A stretch of 64,000 nucleotides of DNA from Saccharospirillum alexandrii (lineage in GTDB: Bacteria; Pseudomonadota; Gammaproteobacteria; Pseudomonadales; Natronospirillaceae), in NCBI RefSeq assembly GCF_004000275.1, contig NZ_RCIP01000004.1, positions 62,001 through 126,000 on the forward strand. The letters run 5' to 3'. The notes under the pieces are model-generated. The model saw only the letters and a list, made by a program, of their open reading frames with translations. It had not been told where the DNA came from and searched no databases. Within the stretch, counting starts at the first letter, position 1. The number at the start of each line of letters is the position of its first letter. Shown one piece after another: positions 48,012 through 57,251 of this stretch. The position numbers were made by a program, and so were the translations under genes.

Positions 48012-49349
48012 ATGACAACATTCACGGCCGAAGCGAAAACAGCCCATTTTACACCAACCATTGTATGTGTTGATGATGAAGAGAAGGTGCTCAGCGTACT
48101 CAGGCGCGTATTAACCCCGTTGAACGCCCGAATCAAGGCGTTCAGCGAGGCGGCGCGAGCGCTGGAGTATGTCAGGGCCAATACGGTAAGCGTCGTCATC
48201 AGCGACATGAGAATGCCATCCATGTCCGGTGCGGAATTTCTTGCAGAGACTTTTCGCCTGCAGCCGAACGCCTATCGAATGCTGATTACCGGTTTCTCCG
48301 ACCTGCCCTCTACGGTATCGGCCGTGAACGACGGCAGAATTCAACGGTACCTCTCCAAGCCATGGAACAATGATGCGCTGCTGGCAGCCGTCAAAGAAGG
48401 CCTGAGCTATCACGAGTTGATCGAGGCCAACTATCGGCTACAAAGTGACATCAAGCAAAAAAATATAACGCTCGAACAGGAGGTGTCGCTTCGCACCAAG
48501 CAGTTGCGCAAAGCCTTGAGAACGCTGCAGGCAGAGCATCACCGCAGTGAAGAAGCGTTTAAAGGGACCATCAATGTGCTGACCAATGCGGTCAGTGTCA
48601 ATCCGATTGCCGATGGCCACTTCCACCAGAATGTGTCTGAATTGGCTGCGACACTCGCCTTGAAGATGGAGCTGCCGGACGATCATGTCGAGCGCATACG
48701 ACTCGCGGGCCAATTGATTAATCTGGGTTTGCTCGGTGTCGACCCGGAAATATTGAAAAAAAGCCACGCTCGCCTGACCGTTCAGGAGCAGAATGAACTT
48801 AAAAAGCACCCTCAGATTGCTGAGCTCATTCTGTCACCGGCCAGACACTTCGATGAACTGGCGCAGATTCTCGGCAGCCAGAATGAAGCCTTCAACGGTG
48901 CGGGCTACCCTCATGGCCTGGTTGGCGATGTCATTCCCCTGGGCTCCCGAATCGTCACCGTCGCCCGGGACTTTTGGCGTTTCGCAGGACAGAGTGGCGA
49001 TGACTTCAGTCTCGCCTACAAAAAAGCCGTTCACCAGTTGAAACAAGGCATGGGCATTCACTATGACCCGGACATTGTGGCGTGTTTATGTGAGCTGGAC
49101 CTTGAAGAAATCAAACGGTTTGACGAACGTGAGCATGCGCTGACACCCAATGACCTTGAGCCTGGAATGGTGTTGCTCGATGACCTGTACAACGCAGCCG
49201 GTTTACTGTTGCTGGCCAAGGACTACGTCCTGACCGATGAGGCCATTTCCAAACTGAGAGACTATCAGGAGGTGGATGGCGATGTACTGTTCATTCGTGC
49301 CGAAACAACGCCAGAATGTGGTGCTACTCTGAACAACACCGAGCAATAG
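48012..49349 (+). CDS. Response regulator with degenerate HD-GYP-like domain
   Basis: The 445-residue protein starts MTTFTAEAKTAHFTPTIVC, with AAGGGG seven bases before the ATG. An in-frame ATG at 47886 lies inside the divergent gene. The receiver has VDDEEKV and a VVISDMRMPSMSG phosphosite. A coiled coil and an HD-type helical domain follow. The HD-GYP catalytic residues are replaced: the HD dyad position reads QL (AGQLINLG), and the second His motif reads SQNEAFNGAGYP, which keeps the GYP. It is probably a c-di-GMP-binding or protein-interaction output rather than a phosphodiesterase. Confidence 0.87.
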   Translation: MTTFTAEAKTAHFTPTIVCVDDEEKVLSVLRRVLTPLNARIKAFSEAARALEYVRANTVSVVISDMRMPSMSGAEFLAETFRLQPNAYRMLITGFSDLPSTVSAVNDGRIQRYLSKPWNNDALLAAVKEGLSYHELIEANYRLQSDIKQKNITLEQEVSLRTKQLRKALRTLQAEHHRSEEAFKGTINVLTNAVSVNPIADGHFHQNVSELAATLALKMELPDDHVERIRLAGQLINLGLLGVDPEILKKSHARLTVQEQNELKKHPQIAELILSPARHFDELAQILGSQNEAFNGAGYPHGLVGDVIPLGSRIVTVARDFWRFAGQSGDDFSLAYKKAVHQLKQGMGIHYDPDIVACLCELDLEEIKRFDEREHALTPNDLEPGMVLLDDLYNAAGLLLLAKDYVLTDEAISKLRDYQEVDGDVLFIRAETTPECGATLNNTEQ

Positions 49350-49367
49350 CAATCCAGCGGAGGCTAA

Positions 49368-50576
49368 ATGGTATCCAAACCACTGACAGTTGCGGTTGTC
49401 GATGACGAGCGCAATCTGAGAACCCTGCTTCGTGCAATGCTGACTCAAGCGGGTTTTGACGTAATTGAATACGCTGATGCCGAGACCGCCTATCAGGGGT
49501 TTATCAACAGCAAGCCCCACCTACTGCTGACCGATGTATGGATGCCCGGAGAATCTGGCCATGACCTCTGCCGGAGAATACGGCGGGATCTGGAGGACAT
49601 CATTACGCCTATCATAATAATGACGGGCAACGATGATTTGAGCTCCATCGACGAAGCCTTTGAGAGTGGCGCAACCGACTTCTTTCCCAAGCCCATTAAT
49701 TACCCACTGCTGGTACAACGAATTCGCTACGCACTGAGAAATTCTGAAGCCTGGCACATGCAGACGTCCTACCAGAGTCAGATGTTGCAGTCTGAAAAAA
49801 TGGCCTCATTGGGACAACTTGCAGCGGGCGTGGCCCACGAAATCAACAATCCGATTGGCTACGTACTCAGCAATGTTCAAGTGCTGGGGAGCTACACTGA
49901 AAGCCTGCTTCAGTACATCGCCCAACTTGAAAGCAATGCACAAAGCGGCGCTTCATCCGAGGATCGTCAGGCGGCTCTCACCCTGATGGATGCATACGAC
50001 CAGGTGAAGGCCATTAAAGCCGATCTTCCGGAGATGCTGGCAGATATCGAAGAGGGTCTGGGTCGTATCAGTGAGATCGTAAAAAGCCTCAAGATTTACG
50101 CTCATCCCGAGCAAGAAAAGCTGACACCCACCAACTTGATTGAACTGGTCCAGTCCGTTAAGAAGATGATCGTCGGTGACCTCAAATACCGGGCCGACGT
50201 GAAAACAGAGTTCCCGGAGGCTGCGGTTTGGGTTATGGCCAATCCCTCCAAGCTTTATCAGGTATTAATGAACCTCCTCATCAATGCGGTCCAGGCCATT
50301 GAACATGATCATGGACAGGTTTGCATCAAACTCAAAGCGCAGGGAGATCGGGCTCTGATTGAGGTGACCGACAACGGCAAGGGTATGGCTGAGGAGGAAT
50401 TATCACGAATTTTCGACCCTTTTTATACAACCAAGGACATTGGCGAGGGCACCGGCCTTGGACTGTCTGTCAGCAAAGCCATCGTTGAAAAGCATGAGGG
50501 CCGTCTCAGCGTCGTCAGTGAGGTGAACAAAGGCACCACCTTCACCCTGTCACTGAGACAAATGCCAACTCCGTAA
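49368..50576 (+). CDS. Receiver-histidine kinase (soluble)
   Basis: The 402-residue protein has an N-terminal receiver (VVDDERN, LLLTDVWMPGESG, KPIN) followed by HisKA of the GHKL-ATPase type (LAAGVAHEINNPIGYVLSN) and a HATPase domain (NLLINAVQAIEHD, DNGKGM, GTGLGLSVSK). Its receiver shares GATDF-x-x-KPIN-x-PLLVQR-x-RYALRN with the response regulator at 38846, so the two receivers are paralogous. It lies 18 bases downstream of the HD-GYP-like gene and is probably co-transcribed. Confidence 0.92.
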   Translation: MVSKPLTVAVVDDERNLRTLLRAMLTQAGFDVIEYADAETAYQGFINSKPHLLLTDVWMPGESGHDLCRRIRRDLEDIITPIIIMTGNDDLSSIDEAFESGATDFFPKPINYPLLVQRIRYALRNSEAWHMQTSYQSQMLQSEKMASLGQLAAGVAHEINNPIGYVLSNVQVLGSYTESLLQYIAQLESNAQSGASSEDRQAALTLMDAYDQVKAIKADLPEMLADIEEGLGRISEIVKSLKIYAHPEQEKLTPTNLIELVQSVKKMIVGDLKYRADVKTEFPEAAVWVMANPSKLYQVLMNLLINAVQAIEHDHGQVCIKLKAQGDRALIEVTDNGKGMAEEELSRIFDPFYTTKDIGEGTGLGLSVSKAIVEKHEGRLSVVSEVNKGTTFTLSLRQMPTP

Positions 50577-50579
50577 GAA

Positions 50580-50600
50580 CGCCGCCTGTCGCGTGCGGCG
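50580..50600. terminator. Short hairpin between convergent genes
   Basis: CGCCGC and GCGGCG with a nine-base loop lie between the receiver-kinase stop and the RND pump stop. No T tract; weak support. Confidence 0.3.
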
Positions 50601-50605
50601 CACGA

Positions 50606-53600
50606 TCAGAGTGTCACCTCCCGTCCCAGCAGCCAGTCTTTCCAGCGCCCCAGGCGCTCCCGGCCGTGTTCAACGGCCATCAGCATGGCGGGTACGTAAA
50701 ACAGGATCAGCAGGGTGGCGAACATCAGGCCAAAGGCGATGCCGGCGGCCATCGGGATCAGGAACTGGGCGTCGAAGGACGTTTCGAACAACAAAAAGCC
50801 CAGGCCCCCGACCGTGGTCAGCGTGGTAATGATGACTGCACGCAGCCGGCGCACGCTGGCTTCGATGATGGCCTGCTCCATGCGCATGCCATCGTCACGC
50901 AACTGGCGATACACCGTGACCAGCACAATGGCGTTGTTGATCACAATGCCCGACAACCCGAACAAACCGTAAATGCTCAGTACACTCAACTCCAGCCCCA
51001 TGATCCAGTGTCCGGCAATGGCACCGGTCAGCCCAAAGGGAATGGTCGACATCACGGCCAGTGGCCAGCTCCAGCTTTCGAATACCCAAGCCAGGGCAAT
51101 AAAAATGAGCATTAGCCCAAGTACCGCGCCAATCTGAACATCACGGAAGAAGTCGTTTTGCGATTCCTGATCGCCTTCCACGCGCAGGCTGACATCGCCG
51201 AACCGGTCCGCCAGCTCTGCCCGCACCTCGGTGTCGATCAGCCGGTTCACCTCGGTCAGGTTCACGTCCGAACTGTTGCGTTTGGCCGAGACCTGAACCG
51301 ACAGTTCACCATCCACCCGGTTCAATTGCTGAATGGCCCGCTCAGACGCGGGGTCTGCCAGGGCGGACAAAGGCCGCTGGGTGCCGTCCGGCAGGGGCAC
51401 GGGAAGCTGGGCCAGTCGGGGCCAGTTATCGACTTCGGATTCCCGCAAACGCAGCTGCACCGGGCGTTCCTCGCCTTCGATTTGCAGGGTCTGCACCGGG
51501 TAGCCATTGGTCCAGTCGCGCAGGGTGCTCGCCAGTTGCTGTGGTGTCAGCCCTTGTGCCAAAGCCTCGGCCGTCAGGTTCAGGTTCAGTTGTTCAGCGC
51601 CCAGTGGCAGGTTGTCTTCAATGTCGATCAGGCCCGGTATTTGCGCCAGACGCTGCCGGGTCCAGTTGGCGGCCTGTTGCAGGCGCACCAGCTCTTCTCC
51701 GACCAGCCGAACCCGCACGCCATCGGTCGAGGGGCCCTGCTGGCTTTCAATGAAGCTGACCGAGACCAGCCCGGCCGGCTCTTCTACCCGCTCCCGCCAC
51801 TGACGGGTGATCTCGCTGTTGGACACCGGGCGCTCGGTGCTGTCATCCAATTGCACGAACAGCGCGCCGTCTTCGCGGGATTCACGGTGCGTTTCCATGA
51901 CGATGGTTTCAACCAGATTCACGCCGAACGATTGCTCGATGTCGAGCAGTGCGGACTCCATATCCATCAGGAAGGTGCGGGTCACCGCCGGGTCAGTCCC
52001 TTCGGCAAAATCGACGTTCATTTGCAACGCGGGCTGCTGAATCGCCGGGAAAAACACGAACTGAACGCGGCCACTGGTCACCAGCGATACCGCCAGCACC
52101 AGTGCCACGACGGACAAGGCAAAGGTGGTTCCGCGATACGCGACGGCCAGGGTAACCGCGCGCCGGAAGGGTCCCTGACGAAACCGCTCGAACCCCCTCT
52201 CAAAGCCGGCACGCAGCCGACCCGGGGGCTTCAATTTGCCCTTGCCGACACTGTGGGCCAGGTGGCCAGGCAGAATCAGAAAGCACTCTACCAGTGAGGC
52301 GGCAATGGCCATGATCACCACCAGCGGCACGCTTTTGGTGAACACCCCGGCCTGGCCGCCGACCAGCAACAGGGGCAGGAAGGCGGCGATGGTGGTCACC
52401 GAGGAAGCCACCACCGCTGGCAGCATTTGCTGTGCCGCTCGCAAGGAGGCCTGGCGCGGCTCCTCCCCCTGTTCCATTCGGCTGTAGGCATTTTCACCGA
52501 CCACGATGGCATCGTCGACGATCACCCCCAAAGCCACCAGAAACCCGAACAAACTGATCAGATTGATGGAGTTGCCACTCAATTCCAGAAAAATGAAGGT
52601 CCCGAGAAAGGAGATCGGAATACCGGCAGCGACCCACCAGGCCAGCTTCGGCCTTAAAAACAGGAACAACACCGCCAATACGATCAACAGGCCGCCGACG
52701 CCGTTATCCACAATGATGCCGATGCGGGCCTGCACAAACTCGTAGGTTTCGTTGTAGACGTGCAGCTCCATGCCTGCCGGCAACGTCGGTTCAAACTCGG
52801 CCACCCACTCGTTCAGGATCTCGGCCATGCGCAGCGTATCTTCCCCCCGGGTGCGGCTGAGCGCGAGTTTCACGGCCGGTTGACCCTGGTAGGACACCCG
52901 GGTCTGATCCGGGTCGCGGTCTTCGCTCAGGGTCATGCGCTGGTCGATACTCAGGATGGCATCGCCCTGGGTGAGGGTCTGGCGCCCCAGAGTCGCCGGG
53001 TCGCTGGCTTCGGCTGGCACCCGCAGCTGCGACTGCAACCGCCCTTCGCCGGTAATACCGGCTGGCACGTTAAGGTTTCGGGCGGCCAGCTGTTGCCCGA
53101 GCTCTGACAGCGAGGCTTCGCCCGACAAATATTCCGCCACTGTCATGCGCAGGTTCAGCTCACGGTCTGGCAGGCCATTTAAATCCACCTTGGCAATACC
53201 CGCCGCCTGCAGGCTGGTTTCAGCGGCTTCGGCCCAGTATTGCAACTCGTTCAGGGTGACATCGCCGTGCAGCAGTACCTCGGCGACGGGCTCATAGAAC
53301 ACCTGGCGGGTGACTTCGGGCTCGTCGGCACCCTCAGGCAGCGAGACCGTATCCAGCGCTTTCTCAACCTCGGCTACCGCCTGTTCAATGTCACTGACCG
53401 CTTCCTTGAAGGTGATGGTCATGAATGACCCGCCTTCGATGGTCGTGGTGGTCAGCCGGTCGACGTCGGTCAGTTGCAGAATGGCCTGTTCGAGCGGAAT
53501 GGTGACACCGTCCTGAACGTCTTCAGCACTGGCGCCGGGCCATTCGGTGTTTACCGTGGCAATCTTGAGTTCAAAGTCGGGTAGAAACTGGGTATTGAGC

Positions 53601-53695
53601 CGATCGAGCGCGATCAAACCCAGAAAAATCACCACGAACATCAGCGCATTGGGGGCGACTCTGTGGTGAGCAAAGGCTCGCAGCAAACCGCTCAT
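50606..53695 (-). CDS. RND-family efflux transporter, inner-membrane pump
   Basis: The 1029-residue protein has the RND layout: a first transmembrane helix (LMFVVIFLGLIALDRL), a periplasmic porter half, helices 2-6 with the proton-relay motif GVIVDDAIVVGENA, a central cytoplasmic segment, and the repeated second half (SIYGLFGLSGIVINNAIVLV). It exports hydrophobic compounds together with an adaptor and an outer-membrane channel. The adaptor gene overlaps by four bases upstream. No TolC-type gene is nearby. The substrate is unknown. Confidence 0.93.
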   Translation of the reverse strand: MSGLLRAFAHHRVAPNALMFVVIFLGLIALDRLNTQFLPDFELKIATVNTEWPGASAEDVQDGVTIPLEQAILQLTDVDRLTTTTIEGGSFMTITFKEAVSDIEQAVAEVEKALDTVSLPEGADEPEVTRQVFYEPVAEVLLHGDVTLNELQYWAEAAETSLQAAGIAKVDLNGLPDRELNLRMTVAEYLSGEASLSELGQQLAARNLNVPAGITGEGRLQSQLRVPAEASDPATLGRQTLTQGDAILSIDQRMTLSEDRDPDQTRVSYQGQPAVKLALSRTRGEDTLRMAEILNEWVAEFEPTLPAGMELHVYNETYEFVQARIGIIVDNGVGGLLIVLAVLFLFLRPKLAWWVAAGIPISFLGTFIFLELSGNSINLISLFGFLVALGVIVDDAIVVGENAYSRMEQGEEPRQASLRAAQQMLPAVVASSVTTIAAFLPLLLVGGQAGVFTKSVPLVVIMAIAASLVECFLILPGHLAHSVGKGKLKPPGRLRAGFERGFERFRQGPFRRAVTLAVAYRGTTFALSVVALVLAVSLVTSGRVQFVFFPAIQQPALQMNVDFAEGTDPAVTRTFLMDMESALLDIEQSFGVNLVETIVMETHRESREDGALFVQLDDSTERPVSNSEITRQWRERVEEPAGLVSVSFIESQQGPSTDGVRVRLVGEELVRLQQAANWTRQRLAQIPGLIDIEDNLPLGAEQLNLNLTAEALAQGLTPQQLASTLRDWTNGYPVQTLQIEGEERPVQLRLRESEVDNWPRLAQLPVPLPDGTQRPLSALADPASERAIQQLNRVDGELSVQVSAKRNSSDVNLTEVNRLIDTEVRAELADRFGDVSLRVEGDQESQNDFFRDVQIGAVLGLMLIFIALAWVFESWSWPLAVMSTIPFGLTGAIAGHWIMGLELSVLSIYGLFGLSGIVINNAIVLVTVYRQLRDDGMRMEQAIIEASVRRLRAVIITTLTTVGGLGFLLFETSFDAQFLIPMAAGIAFGLMFATLLILFYVPAMLMAVEHGRERLGRWKDWLLGREVTL

Positions 53696-54939
53696 TGGTC
53701 AGCCACCTTAACCGCCAAGCCGTCGGCTGCCTGCTGTAAACGGGTGCCCAGCAGTCGGTCATCGGGGTTCAGATCCGCCTCGATCAGCCGCCAGACCCGG
53801 CCCTGATCAAACTGCTCACCCAACACCCGGATCTGAACACGTTCCAGCCGGTTGTCGACCACGCGGTAGACCGACTCGTTGGCGTAGACACTGGCATCGG
53901 GAACCCGGTGTGCCTGGATGGCTGGCAAGTTGAGTCGCAGTGAGTAGGTCCGGTTCAGGGTCGCTTGGGGTGGTTCGTTTTCGGCTTCAAAATACAGACG
54001 CACGCTGCCCCGGTCGGCGACCGGATCCCGCTGTCTCAGTTCGACCGGAATAGAACCCGCGTCGGTTTCTACCACCGCCGTCAGCGACGACAGGGCATCA
54101 CCCTCCGGCAAGGCCGAGGCAGCCACCCAGGCAACCCATTCGGTATCCTGGTCGTTGACCAGCGTTAACAAGGTGCTGCCGGTGCCTGCCTCGGTGCCAG
54201 GGCGAACCTCCAGGCTGGCGATGCGGCCCGCAAAGGGGGCGGTTATGGTTGCTTCATTCAGGTTGTCTCGGGCCTGCTCCAGTTGGCTGTCGAGCTGATC
54301 CCGCTGTGCGGCCAGTTGTTGTTCAACGTCATCGTAGCGGGCTATAGCCAGCTCTCGCTGCTGCAACGCCAGTCGCTGGTTTTGCAGGGTACGCTCAGCG
54401 GCTTCCAGATCGGCTGCCGAACTCAGGTTCTGGCGTGCCAGGTTCTGCAGCCGATCGACACTGCGCTGGGCAATGGCAACCAGATTCTGTTCGATCACCA
54501 GCGCCGCCTGGTCACTCTGATACTGGCTTTGCTCCAGTCGGCTGCGCGATGCAAGCTCCGAACGCTGGGCTTCAAGCTGGGTGACCTGGCGTTGCAGGGC
54601 ATCGGCGTCCAGCTGCAACAACACAGCCCCAGCCTCAACCGACTGACCGACGGCGACCTCAACGGACTCAACGTCTGCGGCTACCGGACTGGTCAGCACC
54701 ACCGATTGTCGACTCTGATAACGGGGATACAACATCAGCTGCGGCGACCAGCGTCCGGTGTCCGGCCTAACCGTAGCCACCGTTGGTGCATCGACCAGCG
54801 GTTGTGGCTCGGCCTCAGTGCTGTTATCGGCCGATGGTTCCGGCGAGTTATTCATCCACCACGCCCCGGCCACACCGGCGCCCAGAACGACCAGTGGCAA
54901 GCTCCATCGTACCCAGCGGCTGCTCATAGGTTTCGACAC
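53692..54939 (-). CDS. RND efflux periplasmic adaptor (membrane fusion protein)
   Basis: The 415-residue protein has an N-terminal transmembrane anchor (WSLPLVVLGAGVAGAWWM), a biotinyl/lipoyl-like half (VEVAVGQSVEAGAVLLQLDADALQRQV), a long alpha-helical hairpin and a beta-barrel region (ATITAPFAGRIASLEVRPGTEAG). It links the inner-membrane pump to an outer-membrane channel. The start is a GTG at 54939; an ATG at 54927 is an alternative. It is translationally coupled to the pump gene. Confidence 0.92.
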   Translation of the reverse strand: MSKPMSSRWVRWSLPLVVLGAGVAGAWWMNNSPEPSADNSTEAEPQPLVDAPTVATVRPDTGRWSPQLMLYPRYQSRQSVVLTSPVAADVESVEVAVGQSVEAGAVLLQLDADALQRQVTQLEAQRSELASRSRLEQSQYQSDQAALVIEQNLVAIAQRSVDRLQNLARQNLSSAADLEAAERTLQNQRLALQQRELAIARYDDVEQQLAAQRDQLDSQLEQARDNLNEATITAPFAGRIASLEVRPGTEAGTGSTLLTLVNDQDTEWVAWVAASALPEGDALSSLTAVVETDAGSIPVELRQRDPVADRGSVRLYFEAENEPPQATLNRTYSLRLNLPAIQAHRVPDASVYANESVYRVVDNRLERVQIRVLGEQFDQGRVWRLIEADLNPDDRLLGTRLQQAADGLAVKVADQ

Positions 54940-55120
54940 TCTTTAGACAGGAATTAGCCAGAGGTACGGCGGCCTGCCGCCATTGGTTCATACTGACATG
55001 ACTGGCCAGCCATTCGTCAGTCGCGCATCGAGCCGGCTCAGCCGACCGCGTCAGAAGCGCAACCCTTGTTGAGCGTACAGGTTTTTTCAGTGCCGGTTGC
55101 CAGTACCCGGCCCGGCCGTG

Positions 55121-55930
55121 TCAGGCCAGTTCTGCCCGCAGTTGCTCCAATACCGGCACGGTGTCCGGGCGGACCCCGCGCCACAATTCAAAACTGACGG
55201 CGGCCTGGCCGACCAGCATGCCGAGGCCATCGGCGCACTGTCCCGCGCCCTGCTCACGTGCCCAGCGGTTGAAGGCCGTCTCATCCTTGCTGTAAATCAT
55301 GTCGTAGCAGTGGGTATCGGGCGTAAAGAGACCGTCCGGCAGGGGCGGTAAATTGCCGGACAAGCCTGCCGAGGTGCCGTTGATCACCAGATCGAAGCGG
55401 CCGCTGAGTTCATCGAACGCGCTGGGGGAGATTTCCGGAAAATCGTCCGTCAGCTCTTCGGCCTTGGCCAGGGTACGGTTGGCCAGCACCAGGTTGGCCG
55501 GGTTACGCGACAATAGGGTTTCAAGCACGCCCCGCACCGCACCACCAGCCCCCAGAATCAGGACGTTGCGATCGGTAATGCGCCAGTTCAGTAGGGTTTC
55601 AAGATCGAAGACCAGGCCTTCGCCATCGGTGGTATCGCCCAGAATACGACCGTCGGCCTGTTTGACCAGGGTATTGACGGCTCGGGCTCGCTTGGCCCGT
55701 TCAGTCAGATCATCGGCGAAATCATGGGCATCCTGCTTGAACGGCGCGGTAATGTTAAAACCGCGATAGCCATCTCGAAACATCTGCCAGACCCGGGTTT
55801 CAAAACTCGTGACCGGCAACTCAATGGCTTCGTATTCCAGCGCTTCCCCGGTTTGACGGGCAAAAGCGGTGTGAATAACCGGAGACAGGCTGTGCTTGAT
55901 CGGATGGCCCAATACCGCATAACGGTCCAT
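55121..55930 (-). CDS. aroE: Shikimate dehydrogenase
   Basis: NADPH-dependent reduction of 3-dehydroshikimate to shikimate in aromatic amino-acid synthesis. The 269 residues start MDRYAVLGHPIKHSLSPVIH. They contain the substrate-binding NITAPFKQDA with the catalytic lysine, GDTTDGEGLV, the NADP loop GAGGAVRGVLETLL with NRTLAKAEEL, and the C-terminal GLGMLVGQAAVSFELW. Length is normal. It is a stand-alone gene with unrelated neighbours. Confidence 0.96.
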   Translation of the reverse strand: MDRYAVLGHPIKHSLSPVIHTAFARQTGEALEYEAIELPVTSFETRVWQMFRDGYRGFNITAPFKQDAHDFADDLTERAKRARAVNTLVKQADGRILGDTTDGEGLVFDLETLLNWRITDRNVLILGAGGAVRGVLETLLSRNPANLVLANRTLAKAEELTDDFPEISPSAFDELSGRFDLVINGTSAGLSGNLPPLPDGLFTPDTHCYDMIYSKDETAFNRWAREQGAGQCADGLGMLVGQAAVSFELWRGVRPDTVPVLEQLRAELA

Positions 55931-56122
55931 AGATGATCCTTAGTAATGGGTGAAGTTGAAAAGTCTGGCAAACGCTGGCCGCGCAGATTGAAACGATAAA
56001 TCCGGGAAAAAACAAGCCGAGCGTTAGTCCAAGCTCCCCATTGCGGCAGCTCATGGCTGCCGTTTTGAAAACCAGGGTCACGTATGAAAAACCATAGTCA
56101 GCACGAAGCGGATTGTCTATGG

Positions 56123-56293
56123 CTAAAACCAGAGTTCTCCGATCAACTGACCCAGTTGCACGCCCGCCCATAGCCAGAACCCCACCGATGCCAGCCACAG
56201 CCCGGCAATAAGGATGATGCGCCGGGTACCGGTTGATCGTTTATCGGCCGCTTTACCAGCGCGCAGAGGGGTATCGGATTCGGTAGGTTTCAT
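56123..56293 (-). CDS. Small single-pass membrane protein (hypothetical)
   Basis: The 56-residue protein MKPTESDTPLRAGKAADKRS... has a basic N-terminal half and one strongly hydrophobic helix (IILIAGLWLASVGFWLWAGV). No motif is recognised. The ATG at 56293 has no clear Shine-Dalgarno. The frame is open further upstream, but that stretch has a non-protein-like composition. It lies between aroE and the BLUF gene. Support comes only from the well-formed charged-then-hydrophobic pattern. Confidence 0.45.
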   Translation of the reverse strand: MKPTESDTPLRAGKAADKRSTGTRRIILIAGLWLASVGFWLWAGVQLGQLIGELWF

Positions 56294-56521
56294 CAGGTGG
56301 CCAGTGACGGGGTTGCAGAGACCCGAAGCCTGACCTGTCCGACTGGGGTGCGTCAATACCGCAGGTGCCTGAATGTGCACCCGGCCAGGTTCAGGAGTGA
56401 TACAAAACTTAGTCAGGACCGTAAACAAGCTCCGAAACGCAGACGGGTTACCGTGACGGTGACATTGACACTCCGGTGTCTGCTTTTGCACCCATTAACC
56501 GCTGAATTCAAGAGTGACTTT

Positions 56522-57100
56522 ATGAGCGATCTGATCCGGCTGATGTACATCAGCCGAGCCACCTTCAAACCCACGCCCGCCGTTCAGGGTATCGAACCGA
56601 ACGTCGCGCGGATACTGCAGTCGTCCAGAATCAACAACGCGAAAGTCGATGTAGGCGGCGTCCTGTTCTACGGCGACGGACATTTCTTTCAATGCCTGGA
56701 GGGCGACAAGGCTGCGGTGCACACGCTGCTCGAGCGGTTGCATCGTGATGACCGCCATACCGACGTGAAAATCGTCTCGGAAAAGCCAGTTCAGGTTCGT
56801 CGATTTGACGACTGGTCGATGAAATACACCGCCATTAACGACTCAATCAATTCATTACTGGCCAAATTCGGTTTCAAGACCTTCAATCCCTATCAGTTCG
56901 ACACCCAGCACTTCGACGCACTGATCGACGCACTGGAGAGAATGAACCAGCCGGATGAGATCATCGATGGCAACGACCCGAAAAAAGCCTCGCGGAAAGG
57001 CCCGACCCGAGCCGACAACGAGCGCTCCGGCCTGGTTACCATGGGCATTATTGCGTTGATTCTGATTGTCGGTGGGGTGCTGCTGACCCAATTGCTGTAA
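56522..57100 (+). CDS. Tail-anchored BLUF-domain blue-light receptor
   Basis: The 192-residue protein begins with a BLUF flavin photoreceptor domain (residues 3-105) carrying the expected photocycle residues: Tyr9 in LMYISRA, Asn38/39 in RINNAKVDVGG, Gln57 in GHFFQCLEG, and Trp98 and Met100 in DDWSMKY. After a ~60-residue linker, a single C-terminal transmembrane helix (MGIIALILIVGGVLLTQLL) ends the protein. No output enzyme domain is present. The start is the ATG at 56522; the open frame upstream is not family sequence. BLUF proteins often act through partner proteins in c-di-GMP pathways. Confidence 0.9.
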   Translation: MSDLIRLMYISRATFKPTPAVQGIEPNVARILQSSRINNAKVDVGGVLFYGDGHFFQCLEGDKAAVHTLLERLHRDDRHTDVKIVSEKPVQVRRFDDWSMKYTAINDSINSLLAKFGFKTFNPYQFDTQHFDALIDALERMNQPDEIIDGNDPKKASRKGPTRADNERSGLVTMGIIALILIVGGVLLTQLL

Positions 57101-57251
57101 ACGGTCGGGTCAGCATCACCGGGACCTGGCGTGTATTGCGCCCGTTCAGAGCAGGTGCCCGGGTTGACCACTGTTCCCTGCTTGGGTCGCTACCGGCGTA
57201 CTGGTACACTGCGCCGGCTCGTCTTCGCCCCCCGACAGGACACCCGGCCCC

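Noticed and set aside
51158-52297. 379-residue plus-strand open frame opposite the RND pump gene
   Set aside because: Antisense to a conserved pump; composition rich in R, Q, G and H typical of shadow frames.
56369-56397. Further copy of the GTGTCAGG palindrome family upstream of the BLUF gene
   Set aside because: Only CAGGTGCCTG-like similarity and a short CCTGAA/TTCAGG pairing; the diagnostic ends are missing.
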